Below the pieces are notes generated by a model. The model did not search any database and had not been told where the DNA came from. It worked only from the letters and a program-made list of their open reading frames with translations. A program made the position numbers and the translations under genes. 64,000 nucleotides of DNA from Bacillus cereus ATCC 14579 (GTDB taxonomy: Bacteria > Bacillota > Bacilli > Bacillales > Bacillaceae_G): assembly GCF_000007825.1 (NCBI RefSeq), contig NC_004722.1:2458501-2522500 (forward strand), given 5' to 3'. Positions 14,139-24,075 of this stretch are shown here, piece after piece (within the stretch, counting starts at the first letter, position 1; each line of letters starts with the position of its first letter).

Positions 14139-16820
14139 ATGGGAAATAAAAAAGAAATAGCTATAGTTGCATTAACAACAGGATTCGTTTTAACAAGTGT
14201 AACACCATATGGAGTAGGGCATGCAGAGGAAACTGGTCAAATGCAAGTTGAAATTCAAGAGGATTCGTTCCGTACAGGTGATCTGACACAACCATCAAAA
14301 AAGGCACCAGAGAATGTAGTGAAAGATGCACTTAAGGAAAATACGGAGCATGCTTTGTCTCCAAAACAAGTTAGTGCAGAAACAGGAGTAGATTACAAGG
14401 TTCTTCAAAAACGTGGTTCTTATGATGGAACTACACTTGTGCGCATGCAACAAATATATGAAGGAAAAGAAGTATATGGCCACCAGTTGACTGCTCACGT
14501 AGATAAAAAAGGTATTATTAAAAGCATTTCAGGAGCTAGCGCACAAAATTTAACACAAGAAGATTTAAAGAAACCTATTAATTTATCAAAAGAAGAAGCA
14601 AAACAATATATTTATAAAAAGTACGGAAACGATACTAAATTTATTTCTGAGCCAGAAGTTAAGGCAGTTATTTTTGTTGATGAAAATCATGGGCAGGCTA
14701 GCAATGCATATCAAGTTACATTTGCTGCTACAACACCAAATTATGTATCTGGAACTTATTTAGTGAATGCTCATAATGGTGAAATGTTAAAAGATATGGT
14801 ACAAGAATCAAGTTTGAAAATAAGTGAAGAGTATGTTGAATCCGTTAAGGAAAATAAAACTAGCAATTTTACATCATTAACTGGAACAGGAAAAGATGAT
14901 TTAGGCGTAACTCGTACATTTGGTATTTCTAAACAGACCAGTGGGAATTATGCGCTTGCTGATTACACAAGAGGACAAGGAATTGAGACATATGATGTAA
15001 ATTATAGAGATATTACAAATGAAGAAAGTTATTATCCTGGTATACTAGCAACTAGTGTTTCAACAACATTTAATGATCCAAAGGCGGTAAGCGCTCATTT
15101 CTTAGCAACAAAGGTATACGATTTTTATAAAGAAAAATATAAGCGTAATAGTTTTGATAATAAAGGAAAAAAAGTAGTTTCAGTTGTACATGCATGGGAT
15201 TCTGGAGGAACAAATGATCCTGAAAATTGGGAGAATGCATTTAGTACTAATATTAATAACATTAGTATGCTTTTATATGGAGATCCCATGGTAAAAGCGT
15301 TCGATATAGCCGGTCATGAATTTACACATGCAGTTACATCAAGTGAATCTAACCTTGAATTTTCAGGAGAATCTGGGGCAATTAACGAGGCATTATCGGA
15401 TATTATGGGAACGGCTATAGAGAAATACATAAATAATGGGGAATTTAACTGGACAATAGGAGAACAAACTGGATCGACTTTTCGTAATATGAAAAATCCA
15501 ACTGCAATTAATTTTTCAGAAGGACTACCGTATCCGGATGATTATAGTAAATATAATGATTTAAATGGAGAGGATTATGGAGGCGTTCATTTTAACTCAA
15601 GTATTATTAATAAAGTTGCGTATTTAATGGCACAAGGTGGTACTCATAACGGTGTAAATGTAAATGGTATTGGTGAAGATAGAATGTTTGATATTTTCTA
15701 TTATGCAAATACTGATGAATTAAATATGACTTCTAATTTCTCTGAATTGAAATTGGCATGCCTTAAAGTGGCAACTAATAAATATGGAGCGAACTCAATT
15801 GAAGTTCAAGCAGTCCAAAATGCTTTTGATGCGGCAAAAATTACAGGAACGGTGAAAGAGAACGAAAAAACAGCAGAAAACCAAGCTCCAGAGTTAACTG
15901 TACCGTTTACGATTACACTACGTGTAGGTGATACGTTTGATCCAATGAGAAATGTAAAAGCTGTTGATAAAGAAGATGGTGATTTAACAAATAAAGTAAA
16001 GCATAAAGGCGATGTAGATACTTCAAAACCAGGTACATACATTGTGGAATACATGGTTGTTGATTCTCAAGGGCGGAATGCAACGGCAACACAGACTGTA
16101 ATTGTAGAGGGAAATGGAGAAACATCAGATTTAGAACCTAAATTAACAGTGCCTGTTGGAGCGACAATTCATGTTGGAGATTCATTTGTTCCAATGGCAG
16201 AAGTATTAGCTATCGATAAAGAAGACGGTGATCTCACTTCTAAAATCAAAGTTGATGGTGAAGTAGATACAACTAAAGCCGGTACTTACGTATTAACGTA
16301 CACGGTTACAGATTCTAAAGGTCATGAAGTAACGGCGAAGCAAACTGTAACGGTCAAAGTTAGAGAAGAAGTTAAAAATGATAAACCAATACTAAAAGTA
16401 CCTGCTACAACTTCAATTACTGAGGGTGATCAATTTGATCCATTGGTAGGGGTATCAGCTACTGATAAAGAGGACGGTGACCTTATTTCTAAAGTAGCGT
16501 ATGAAGGAACTATAGATACAACTAAAGCTGGTACTTATGAAATAATATATAGTGTTAGAGATTCCGTGGGTAATGAGGTAAATGCAATACAAAAAGTATT
16601 AGTGAAAGATAAAGAAACTAGCAAAGCTAATGGCCTTGCTAATAAGGAAAATAAGAGTAATATCTCAAACAACAGTAATAGCGATAAAAAAGAATATACA
16701 TATAAGGAGCTTCCAAAGACGGGTGTAAGTACAACTAACAGTGCAGCAATCGGCATATTGATAATTATTGTAGGCACAGTACTCACTTTGGTTCGCAAAT
16801 TTAGAAAGATACAAAAATAA
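14139..16820 (+). CDS. Cell-wall-anchored thermolysin-like (M4) metalloprotease with Ig-like repeats and LPKTG signal
   Basis: 893 residues, far longer than the ~550 of secreted bacillolysin. Order: signal peptide (1-~29), FTP/PepSY propeptide (~60-220), M4 catalytic domain with zinc ligands His393 and His397 (HEFTH) and Glu417 (GAINEALSD), then three DUF5011-type Ig-like repeats (~580-830; each has DKEDGDL and DTxKxGTY), a Ser/Asn-rich linker, and a sortase signal LPKTG (858-862) with a hydrophobic helix and a RKFRKIQK tail. It is secreted, self-processed and linked to peptidoglycan by a class A sortase, where it can cut extracellular or host proteins. Bacillolysins are usually released, so the wall anchor is unusual. 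It lies 2 kb before the pilus operon, with a strong terminator between. Confidence 0.92.
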   Translation: MGNKKEIAIVALTTGFVLTSVTPYGVGHAEETGQMQVEIQEDSFRTGDLTQPSKKAPENVVKDALKENTEHALSPKQVSAETGVDYKVLQKRGSYDGTTLVRMQQIYEGKEVYGHQLTAHVDKKGIIKSISGASAQNLTQEDLKKPINLSKEEAKQYIYKKYGNDTKFISEPEVKAVIFVDENHGQASNAYQVTFAATTPNYVSGTYLVNAHNGEMLKDMVQESSLKISEEYVESVKENKTSNFTSLTGTGKDDLGVTRTFGISKQTSGNYALADYTRGQGIETYDVNYRDITNEESYYPGILATSVSTTFNDPKAVSAHFLATKVYDFYKEKYKRNSFDNKGKKVVSVVHAWDSGGTNDPENWENAFSTNINNISMLLYGDPMVKAFDIAGHEFTHAVTSSESNLEFSGESGAINEALSDIMGTAIEKYINNGEFNWTIGEQTGSTFRNMKNPTAINFSEGLPYPDDYSKYNDLNGEDYGGVHFNSSIINKVAYLMAQGGTHNGVNVNGIGEDRMFDIFYYANTDELNMTSNFSELKLACLKVATNKYGANSIEVQAVQNAFDAAKITGTVKENEKTAENQAPELTVPFTITLRVGDTFDPMRNVKAVDKEDGDLTNKVKHKGDVDTSKPGTYIVEYMVVDSQGRNATATQTVIVEGNGETSDLEPKLTVPVGATIHVGDSFVPMAEVLAIDKEDGDLTSKIKVDGEVDTTKAGTYVLTYTVTDSKGHEVTAKQTVTVKVREEVKNDKPILKVPATTSITEGDQFDPLVGVSATDKEDGDLISKVAYEGTIDTTKAGTYEIIYSVRDSVGNEVNAIQKVLVKDKETSKANGLANKENKSNISNNSNSDKKEYTYKELPKTGVSTTNSAAIGILIIIVGTVLTLVRKFRKIQK

Positions 16821-16997
16821 TAGTAGGGATTATTCGTTTGAAGAAAAGAGTTCATTATTCAAAAGAAATAAAGTAGAAAGTAAGTAAAACAAAATATGGA
16901 TTTTTTACTTAATAAGATTTTAGTAGTTAAGCGGTGCATTTGACTTCTATAAAAATTTGTAGTTGGATCATGTTCTGTCTACAAAACTACATTACAT

Positions 16998-17049
16998 AAA
17001 AAACACGTTACTATTCTCATTAAAATAAAAGAATAGTAACGTGTTTTTT
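16998..17049. terminator. Bidirectional terminator between convergent genes
   Basis: AAAAAACACGTTACTATTC / GAATAGTAACGTGTTTTTT, a 19-bp perfect stem between the protease (+) and the AraC-type regulator (-). Confidence 0.95.
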
Positions 17050-17152
17050 GGTTTGGAAAAAGCATAAATCCTATAGTTCATGAATCTGGGAGTGCTTCTA
17101 ATCTGCCATTGATGAGTTACTGAAAACATTTTGTTTTAATGGAAGTTTCACT

Positions 17153-18343
17153 CTAAATGACAACATGAGATTTTCGATATTTACCAGGTGTTTCATTGGT
17201 GAATTTTTTAAAAATTTTAGTGAAATAACTTTGATCGCTAAAATTAAGCGAAGCGCATATGTCTGATAAAGGATAGGTGGTGAAAGTTAATAATTTCTTT
17301 GCTTCTTCGATTCGTTCACGCTGAATGTACTCAATTAATGAAATACCGACTTCTTTTTTAAATAATATAGATAAATAATCTGAATTCACATTTGCAAATT
17401 TAGCAAGTTGTTTAACAGATATTGGATTGTAAATATTTTTAAAAATGTAGTTTTTGCAAATAGCAATAGTCTGTGAATGTTGCTGTGTTTTTTGTGCCTT
17501 TACACGGTCTGCAAAGGTACAAAAAGCATTTTTTAATAAATCCCAAACAGATTCTTTGTCTTTTAAATCTTCTGTTCTTTGAATATGTAAATCATAAATT
17601 TTGTAAGCAATCCCAGATGGAAGTCCCCCTTTTATCGCATATCTAGTAGCGAGCGTGATGGATGAAATACAAATGTTTTTATGACGTCTTAATTGATGGA
17701 ATGAAGATAAAGATGAAAGAGTCTCTTGTTGGAATTCGTAATAATATTTGAGTACGGTTTCTTTATCCCCTTCTTCTATAGAACTAAGTAGTTGCTGCTC
17801 TATATATAAATTATGATAAATGGATTCATCTTTTTGCATTGAAATATATACATCTTCGTTTAAGATGCTGCTATGACTTATATGAAGTGAGTCACTGTTA
17901 TTTGAAAAGGTGCTTACATCTGAATTTTTTTTATAGAGAATGTTATAGAACAATATCGCTATATTTACAAAGAAATTTTGATCTTTGACTGACAATGAAA
18001 AATAATGGTCTCTTGTTCTTTTATAATTTGGAATAAAATTAAGGTTACTATCCGCTTTACTTGTAGAAGAATTCACATGTGTCAAGGGCCCAATAATAAC
18101 AGTACCGTTCACCATATAATCGCTCTTTATGTGAATTAAAATAAAGTGCCCTAGATATTCGTGAGTTCTGAAGATGGGGGAATTATATGTATCATTTCTC
18201 TGAAAAAGCATATGTAACTCTTCTATTTTTGATGTATATAACGAATGTGAATCATTTTTTGATTTAAATTCTAAAAGAATATTTTTGTTACAATCTAAAA
18301 AACCAAACTGGAATTTCGCAAAGATTGAAAAAACATATTGCAA
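17153..18343 (-). CDS. AraC-family transcriptional regulator, N-terminus shifted out of frame
   Basis: 396 residues from the TTG at 18343. The C-terminal ~100 residues form two AraC helix-turn-helix motifs (ISVKQLAKFANVNSDYLSIL and LSDICASLNFSDQSYFTKIF) ending ETPGKYRKSH. The N-terminal 250 residues are a sensor domain I do not recognise. A better start, ATG 18381 after AAGGAGG, lies upstream but in the other frame; restoring one base in the A6 run at 18328-18333 would join MTKKLSLVEIEYICNMFF to the rest. It is divergent from the pilus operon and is the likely regulator of it (by position). As written, translation could only start at the weak TTG. Confidence 0.8.
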   Translation of the reverse strand: MQYVFSIFAKFQFGFLDCNKNILLEFKSKNDSHSLYTSKIEELHMLFQRNDTYNSPIFRTHEYLGHFILIHIKSDYMVNGTVIIGPLTHVNSSTSKADSNLNFIPNYKRTRDHYFSLSVKDQNFFVNIAILFYNILYKKNSDVSTFSNNSDSLHISHSSILNEDVYISMQKDESIYHNLYIEQQLLSSIEEGDKETVLKYYYEFQQETLSSLSSFHQLRRHKNICISSITLATRYAIKGGLPSGIAYKIYDLHIQRTEDLKDKESVWDLLKNAFCTFADRVKAQKTQQHSQTIAICKNYIFKNIYNPISVKQLAKFANVNSDYLSILFKKEVGISLIEYIQRERIEEAKKLLTFTTYPLSDICASLNFSDQSYFTKIFKKFTNETPGKYRKSHVVI

Positions 18344-18381
18344 ATGTACTCTATCTCAACTAGACTGAGTTTTTTAGTCAT
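18334..18381 (-). other. Out-of-frame N-terminal codons of the AraC-type regulator
   Basis: ATG at 18381 with AAGGAGG at 18388-18394 (reverse strand) reads 16 codons, MTKKLSLVEIEYICNM, then continues to a TAG unless one base is added in the following homopolymer (T6 in the gene's sense, 18328-18333). The corrected frame enters FFSIFAKFQFGFLDCNKN. Confidence 0.6.
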
Positions 18382-18972
18382 ATTCTTCCTCCTTACAGTT
18401 ATGCGTAATAGTTAAATAAACATATATTCCTTTTTCATAAGTAGATACGGAAAACCTTTATCAATAAAAAATATAAATAAAAGTTATAAACTTCTAAGAA
18501 TAATACCATAATTTAACATGAATAGCACATATTATTTGAATATACAAGTAATAGTTTTGGACAGTAACGTAAAATATGAATCGTCAAACTTATTTGTTGG
18601 TTATTACTTATATGTATTAAAAAATGATTAAGATTGGATTTTAAATAGGGATAGGAAGTGAGAAATGAATAGATTGACAGTAAGTGACTAGTCGAAATTA
18701 GCAGTGAAAGCTATTATGTAACAAATGTAATGATTCTTGAAATAAGGATATACGTGTAATTTAGGGGAGAAAATTACATATATCATGTGGAGAGACAACG
18801 TAATAATAGAAGATAAGAAAAGTGAATAAGTGATTGTAAACAATGGATTGTTGGACGACTATGTTTTATGTTATTCGTTTAAATCTGATACTTGGCACAC
18901 TATTGCTTTTAAGAAGGTAATAGTAATAAAGAAATTTTTAAAATGATAGAAGTAGTAAAGGGGATAAGAGAA
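18382..18972. other. 590-bp AT-rich intergenic region upstream of the pilus operon
   Basis: No intact frame apart from very short ones (for example an 8-codon ATG frame at 18664). A TTGACA hexamer at about 18674 has no convincing -10. Probably holds the bcpA promoter and regulator sites, which I cannot pin down. Confidence 0.5.
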
Positions 18973-20634
18973 ATGAAAAAAATATTTAGTGTGCTTTTAG
19001 TGTTATTCTTAACATTTTCTACATGGTCTAGTGTATTAGTAAAGGCAGATTCACCATCTAAAGGTACTTTAACGATTCATAAGTATGAACAAGAAAAAGA
19101 TGGAGCGCAGGGACTAGAAGGTGACGGTTCTGCAAATCAAGAGGTGCCAAAAGATGTGAAACCATTAAAAGGTGTAACGTTTGAAGTGAAAAGGGTTGCT
19201 TCTTTTGAAAAAATTTCAAACGATGGGAAAATCGTAAAAGAAGACGTAAAACCTGTAATGGGAGCCACTCCAAATCAAGTAGTAACAGATGATAACGGAC
19301 AAGCTGTATTAAAAGATCTTCCGCTAGGACGTTATGAGGTGAAAGAAGTGGCAGGACCTCCACATGTGAATCTAAATCCCAATACGTATACAGTGGATAT
19401 CCCATTAACGAATAAAGAGGGTAAGGTGCTAAACTATGATGTTCACATGTATCCCAAAAATGAGATTAAACGTGGTGCAGTGGATTTAATAAAAACTGGT
19501 GTAAATGAAAAAGCATTAGCAGGTGCAGTATTCTCTTTATTTAAAAAAGACGGTACAGAAGTGAAAAAAGAGTTAGCAACAGATGCTAATGGCCATATCC
19601 GAGTGCAAGGATTGGAGTATGGAGAATACTATTTCCAAGAAACAAAAGCTCCGAAAGGCTATGTAATAGATCCAACTAAACGTGAGTTTTTTGTTAAGAA
19701 CTCCGGAACAATTAATGAAGATGGAACTATTACTTCTGGTACAGTAGTTAAAATAGAAGTGAAAAACAATGAAGAACCAACAATTGATAAAAAAATTAAC
19801 GGAAAATTGGAAGCGTTACCAATAAATCCGTTAACTAATTATAATTATGATATTAAAACATTAATTCCAGAAGACATTAAGGAATACAAAAAATATGTGG
19901 TAACAGATACTTTGGATAATCGTTTAGTGATTCAAGGAAAGCCAATCGTGAAAATTGATGGAGCAGAAGTAAATGCAAACGTTGTTGAGGTAGCTATAGA
20001 AGGTCAAAAAGTAACAGCTACAGTAAAAGATTTCACAAAATTAGATGGTAAAAAAGAATTTCATTTGCAAATTAAATCCCAAGTAAAAGAAGGAGTACCA
20101 TCTGGTTCGGAAATTTTAAATACAGCAAAAATACATTTTACAAATAAAAATGATGTAATTGGAGAAAAGGAATCTAAACCTGTAGTTGTTATTCCGACAA
20201 CTGGAATAATTGAGTTAACAAAAATTGATAGTGCTAATAAGAATAAATTAAAAGGTGCAGAGTTTGTACTTAAAGATAATAATGGAAAAATAGTTGTCGT
20301 AGCAGGAAAAGAAGTAACAGGTGTATCAGATGAAAATGGTGTTATTAAATGGTCTAACATTCCATATGGAGACTATCAAATTTTTGAAACGAAAGCACCG
20401 ACATATACAAAAGAAGATGGTACAAAAACTTCTTATCAATTATTAAAAGACCCCATTGATGTAAAGATTAGCGAAAATAATCAAACGGTTAAATTAACGA
20501 TAGAAAATAATAAAAGTGGATGGATTCTTCCGGTAACGGGTGGTATAGGAACGACTCTTTTTACTGTAATAGGCCTTACTTTAATGCTTACAGCGGCATT
20601 TGTTTTCTTTAGAAAAAAGTTTGCTAGAAATTAA
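18973..20634 (+). CDS. bcpA: Major pilin BcpA
   Basis: 553 residues. Signal peptide (1-~26, ending VKADS), CnaA/CnaB-type Ig domains that form internal isopeptide bonds, E-box glutamates (YYFQETKAP and YQIFETKAP), the pilin motif YPKN with its lysine at residue 162, and a sorting signal LPVTG with the threonine at 522, a hydrophobic helix and an RKKFARN tail. In the known B. cereus pilus, sortase D joins Lys162 of one subunit to Thr522 of the next. Start 18973 follows AGGGGATAAGAG. First gene of bcpA-srtD-bcpB; makes the polymer shaft on the cell surface. Confidence 0.97.
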   Translation: MKKIFSVLLVLFLTFSTWSSVLVKADSPSKGTLTIHKYEQEKDGAQGLEGDGSANQEVPKDVKPLKGVTFEVKRVASFEKISNDGKIVKEDVKPVMGATPNQVVTDDNGQAVLKDLPLGRYEVKEVAGPPHVNLNPNTYTVDIPLTNKEGKVLNYDVHMYPKNEIKRGAVDLIKTGVNEKALAGAVFSLFKKDGTEVKKELATDANGHIRVQGLEYGEYYFQETKAPKGYVIDPTKREFFVKNSGTINEDGTITSGTVVKIEVKNNEEPTIDKKINGKLEALPINPLTNYNYDIKTLIPEDIKEYKKYVVTDTLDNRLVIQGKPIVKIDGAEVNANVVEVAIEGQKVTATVKDFTKLDGKKEFHLQIKSQVKEGVPSGSEILNTAKIHFTNKNDVIGEKESKPVVVIPTTGIIELTKIDSANKNKLKGAEFVLKDNNGKIVVVAGKEVTGVSDENGVIKWSNIPYGDYQIFETKAPTYTKEDGTKTSYQLLKDPIDVKISENNQTVKLTIENNKSGWILPVTGGIGTTLFTVIGLTLMLTAAFVFFRKKFARN

Positions 20635-20721
20635 GATTTTAGGAACATGTAACCATATGAAAAGAGGAGAAGCAAAATGCTTCCCTCTTTTCGATATTTA
20701 AGCATATACAGAGGTGGAAAT

Positions 20722-21522
20722 ATGAAACGAAATCTTGTTTTGGGAGGTATTTTTTTATTTGGATTAGGTATTTTTTTATATCCTACTATTAGTAATTGGT
20801 TGGCGACCCGTGCACATTATTCTGAGATTAGCTCTTACGATAAGAAGATTAAAGCATTACAAAAGAAAGAAGTCGAACGTAGGGAAAAAGAAGCAGCCGA
20901 ATATAATAAACAAGTTCAAACTTCCACGAAAACATTTACAGATCCATTTTCTGAAAAAAAAAGTAATCATCAAGCGTATGCTGATGCGTTAAATTTAGGA
21001 GATGTAATGGGGTATATTGAAATATCGAAAATTAATATAAAACTGCCAATCTATCAAGGGACCTCTGAGGAAGTATTGAGTCGCGGGATAGGTCATTTAG
21101 ATTTTTCTTCGCTCCCGGTAGGTGGAGAAAATACGCACACTATTTTAACAGGGCATCGTGGTTTACCATCAGCAAAATTATTTACAGATTTAGATAAGTT
21201 GAGCAAAGGAGATCTTTTTTATCTTCATTCTTTAGACAAAGTTCTTGCTTATAAAGTAGATCAAATTAAAGTAGTGTTACCACACGAAACGGACGATCTA
21301 CAAATTGTACAAAATAAAGATTATACAACTTTAATTACGTGTACGCCTTATGGAATAAACACCAATAGATTGCTAGTTCGAGGTGAGCGTGTGGAGTTAA
21401 ACGAGAAAGAAAAACAAAAAGTGAGTACAGAGATAGTTATATTTAATAAGTGGACTGTAATAGTTACAATCCTATTGTTATGTGTGTTTCTAGTCGAAAT
21501 TTATAAGAAAAGGTTTACTTGA
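20722..21522 (+). CDS. srtD: Pilus-specific class C sortase (SrtD)
   Basis: 266 residues: N-terminal membrane helix (~4-22), coiled segment, lid motif DPF (Asp74-Phe76) that covers the active site in class C enzymes, catalytic His145 (TGHRG), Cys207 (TLITCTPYG) and Arg216 (NTNRLLVRG), then a second C-terminal helix (~240-260) with a KKR stop. It cleaves LPVTG of BcpA and IPNTG of BcpB and joins them to the pilin lysine. Start 20722 is preceded by GAGGTGG. It lies 87 bases after bcpA in the same direction. Confidence 0.95.
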   Translation: MKRNLVLGGIFLFGLGIFLYPTISNWLATRAHYSEISSYDKKIKALQKKEVERREKEAAEYNKQVQTSTKTFTDPFSEKKSNHQAYADALNLGDVMGYIEISKINIKLPIYQGTSEEVLSRGIGHLDFSSLPVGGENTHTILTGHRGLPSAKLFTDLDKLSKGDLFYLHSLDKVLAYKVDQIKVVLPHETDDLQIVQNKDYTTLITCTPYGINTNRLLVRGERVELNEKEKQKVSTEIVIFNKWTVIVTILLLCVFLVEIYKKRFT

Positions 21523-21663
21523 TAGAATGTATGTATTTATCCTGTATTAATGGGAAGTGGGACCGGAAATTCAAAGATAAGTAAAGAAGGTATATAGGAG
21601 ATGAAGTAAATCATCATTAATAAAAATTTCATTTTATTCGACTATAGAAAAAATACGGTAAAG

Positions 21664-23919
21664 GTGGGAACAAAGGAATTGAGGCTACGATTAAAGCTGG
21701 TAAGTATTCATTTTATTGTTTTGTTAATGTTAAGTGTAAGTTTTGTCGTATATGTACCAAAAGAAGCATATGGATCCACGACTAACTTAGAAGGTCTAGG
21801 AGATATATCGCGTTATAATGCTGTTGTCTTTGGTAACCATAAAGCAATAGGTGGCGACATTGAAGGAGCAATTGCAGTTCAAGGTGATATGGATGCATCG
21901 GGGTATACGATTGTAGGTGCTGCAGCGGGAACATCTAATATAGTAGGTGAAAAATGGGGTGATGAGGGATATCCGTCCTTGTTATTTTCTGGAAAATTTA
22001 AGAAATCAAGAGAAGAATCTTTTATCATTCAAAACGGAATAGTCGTAATGACAAAAGAGAGTGATCCAGATCGCATCATACAATCCTCTTATGATCGTAT
22101 CGTTTATAAAGAAAAACTAGAAATTGACGCGAAATTTAATGAATTTCGCAATATAGTGAACCAAGTCAGTAAAAATGCAGGTCAATATAAAACGAATACC
22201 CCAATTCCAAATATGAAGTCACCTGGAATCGGAAAAGATATAAACAATCCTAATATTTATGTTTCATCAGAATTGACAGGGAAAATTAATTTAGATATAA
22301 GAGATGTATTTTTACCAAATGCTAAGGACAAAGATTTTATTGTTATGTATTCGGATGCAACAGAGGTTACATTTAAAAATGGGTCTATTCTATATGACAC
22401 GAACAATATTGGAAGGGCTACAGATATAGTTCCTACATCACAACCATATTCTCCTAATTCCCCGTTTACTGAGCTATATGGGAAAGTGATTTGGGTTTTT
22501 CCAAATGCGAAAAAAATTATAACAGAGGGATATGGTGTCGTTGGTAGTGTGTTTGCCCCCAATGCTGTATTAGAAACAAAAGGCGGTTCGATTAATGGAC
22601 AAGCATTTGTCGGTGCGGTACAACAAACTGGTGGATTTGAATTTCACAATTTCAAATTTAACTGGCAACATTGGAACAAGCCTAGTACAGGAAAAGTAAA
22701 AATAAAAAAGGTTGATAGTAATAATGATAATAAAAAATTGGAGGGAGCAAAGTTTAAAATTGAAGATTCAAAAGGAAAAATAGTTGGAGAACTAGTAACA
22801 AATGAAGAAGGAGAAGCGATATCAAAAGACTTACCAATAGGAAACTATACCGTAGTGGAAGTAGAAGCACCTAAAGGTTACGAATTATTAAAAGATAACA
22901 TAACTGTAAAAATAGAAAAAGATGCAGTAGTAGAAATTAAAATAGGAAATAAGAAATTGCCAGATCCAATGGGGAAAATGAAGCTTGTGAAAGTAGACAT
23001 AAGTGATAAAAATAAAAAACTAGCAAGGGCAAAGTTTCATATAGAAGATTCAAAAGGAAAAATAGTTGGAGAACTAGTAACAAATGAAGAAGGAGAAGTA
23101 ATATCAAAAGACTTACCAATAGGAAACTATACCTTAGTGGAAGTAGAAGCACCTAAAGGTTACGAATTATTAAAAGAAAAAATAACTGTAAAAATAGAAA
23201 AAGATGCAGTAGTAGAAATTAAAATAGGAAATAAGAAATTGCCAGATCCAATGGGGAAAATGAAGCTTGTGAAAGTAGACATAAGTGATAAAAATAAAAA
23301 ACTAGCAAGGGCAAAGTTTCATATAGAAGATTCAAAAGGAAAAATAGTTGGAGAACTAGTAACAAATGAAGAAGGAGAAGTAATATCAAAAGACTTACCA
23401 ATAGGAAACTATACCTTAGTGGAAGTAGAAGCACCTAAAGGTTACGAATTATTAAAAGAAAAAATAACTGTAAAAATAGAAAAAGATGCAGTAGTAGAAA
23501 TTAAAATAGGAAATAAGAAATTGCCAGATCCGACTGGGCAATTTGAAATTGAAAAAGTTGATGATATGGATAGTGAATTAAAGCTAAAAGGCGCTGTATT
23601 TCAAGTGTTAGATAAAGAAGGGAAAGAAGTTAGTAGATTAATAACGGATGAAAAAGGAAAGGTGATTTCCAACCAATTAGCAATTGGAAAGTATACGATT
23701 AAAGAAATAAAAGCACCGAACGGATACATGTTACTTAGAGATCCAATAGAAATAGAAATTACAGAAGCAGTAAAGACACAAAAAATAACAGTGAAAAATG
23801 CGAAGAATAATTGGGTAATTCCTAATACTGGTGGGAGTGGAACAACAATTTTTTACGTAATTGGTATTATGCTAATGTTTGCTGTGCTATATTTCTATAA
23901 GAAAAATCGTATATTATGA
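21664..23919 (+). CDS. bcpB: Pilus tip protein BcpB
   Basis: 751 residues with a GTG start (weak site). Signal peptide (~1-37), a choice-of-anchor A-type adhesin domain (~40-335, starting LEGLGDISRYNAVVFGNH), then four SpaA/CnaB-like ~94-residue repeats each with the E-box ending VEVEAPKGYELL or similar, and an IPNTG sorting signal with hydrophobic helix and a KKN tail. BcpB caps the BcpA fibre: its IPNTG threonine is transferred by SrtD to the first BcpA. Repeats 2 and 3 are identical at DNA level over nearly the whole 282-bp unit, so repeat number may vary. Last gene of the operon. Confidence 0.95.
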   Translation: MGTKELRLRLKLVSIHFIVLLMLSVSFVVYVPKEAYGSTTNLEGLGDISRYNAVVFGNHKAIGGDIEGAIAVQGDMDASGYTIVGAAAGTSNIVGEKWGDEGYPSLLFSGKFKKSREESFIIQNGIVVMTKESDPDRIIQSSYDRIVYKEKLEIDAKFNEFRNIVNQVSKNAGQYKTNTPIPNMKSPGIGKDINNPNIYVSSELTGKINLDIRDVFLPNAKDKDFIVMYSDATEVTFKNGSILYDTNNIGRATDIVPTSQPYSPNSPFTELYGKVIWVFPNAKKIITEGYGVVGSVFAPNAVLETKGGSINGQAFVGAVQQTGGFEFHNFKFNWQHWNKPSTGKVKIKKVDSNNDNKKLEGAKFKIEDSKGKIVGELVTNEEGEAISKDLPIGNYTVVEVEAPKGYELLKDNITVKIEKDAVVEIKIGNKKLPDPMGKMKLVKVDISDKNKKLARAKFHIEDSKGKIVGELVTNEEGEVISKDLPIGNYTLVEVEAPKGYELLKEKITVKIEKDAVVEIKIGNKKLPDPMGKMKLVKVDISDKNKKLARAKFHIEDSKGKIVGELVTNEEGEVISKDLPIGNYTLVEVEAPKGYELLKEKITVKIEKDAVVEIKIGNKKLPDPTGQFEIEKVDDMDSELKLKGAVFQVLDKEGKEVSRLITDEKGKVISNQLAIGKYTIKEIKAPNGYMLLRDPIEIEITEAVKTQKITVKNAKNNWVIPNTGGSGTTIFYVIGIMLMFAVLYFYKKNRIL
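22690..23535 (+). repeat. Three tandem 282-bp coding repeats in bcpB
   Basis: Units at 22690-22971, 22972-23253 and 23254-23535 encode SpaA-like domains. Units 2 and 3 appear identical until the last ~6 bases; unit 1 differs at its first ~15 codons and a few others. A fourth, diverged unit follows to about 23805. Confidence 0.92.
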
Positions 23920-24075
23920 ACTAATTTTATAGAGTTAGACAGATCGTTGCGTTAGAGAGTTTTTAGGACATGAGTTCGGTATTGTACTGGACTCATGTTA
24001 CTAAATTTGTTGAAGGAGGAAGGATAATAGTAAACATAGAATATGTTAATGAATTAAAATATTCAAGAGGTGAAC

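Noticed and set aside
18664..18690. Short ATG frame after a GGATAGGAAG site upstream of bcpA
   Set aside because: Only 8 codons; no conserved feature. A leader peptide is possible but no attenuator fold is visible.
22937..23434. Two identical minus-strand frames
   Set aside because: They are shadows of bcpB repeats 2 and 3, exactly 282 bp apart.
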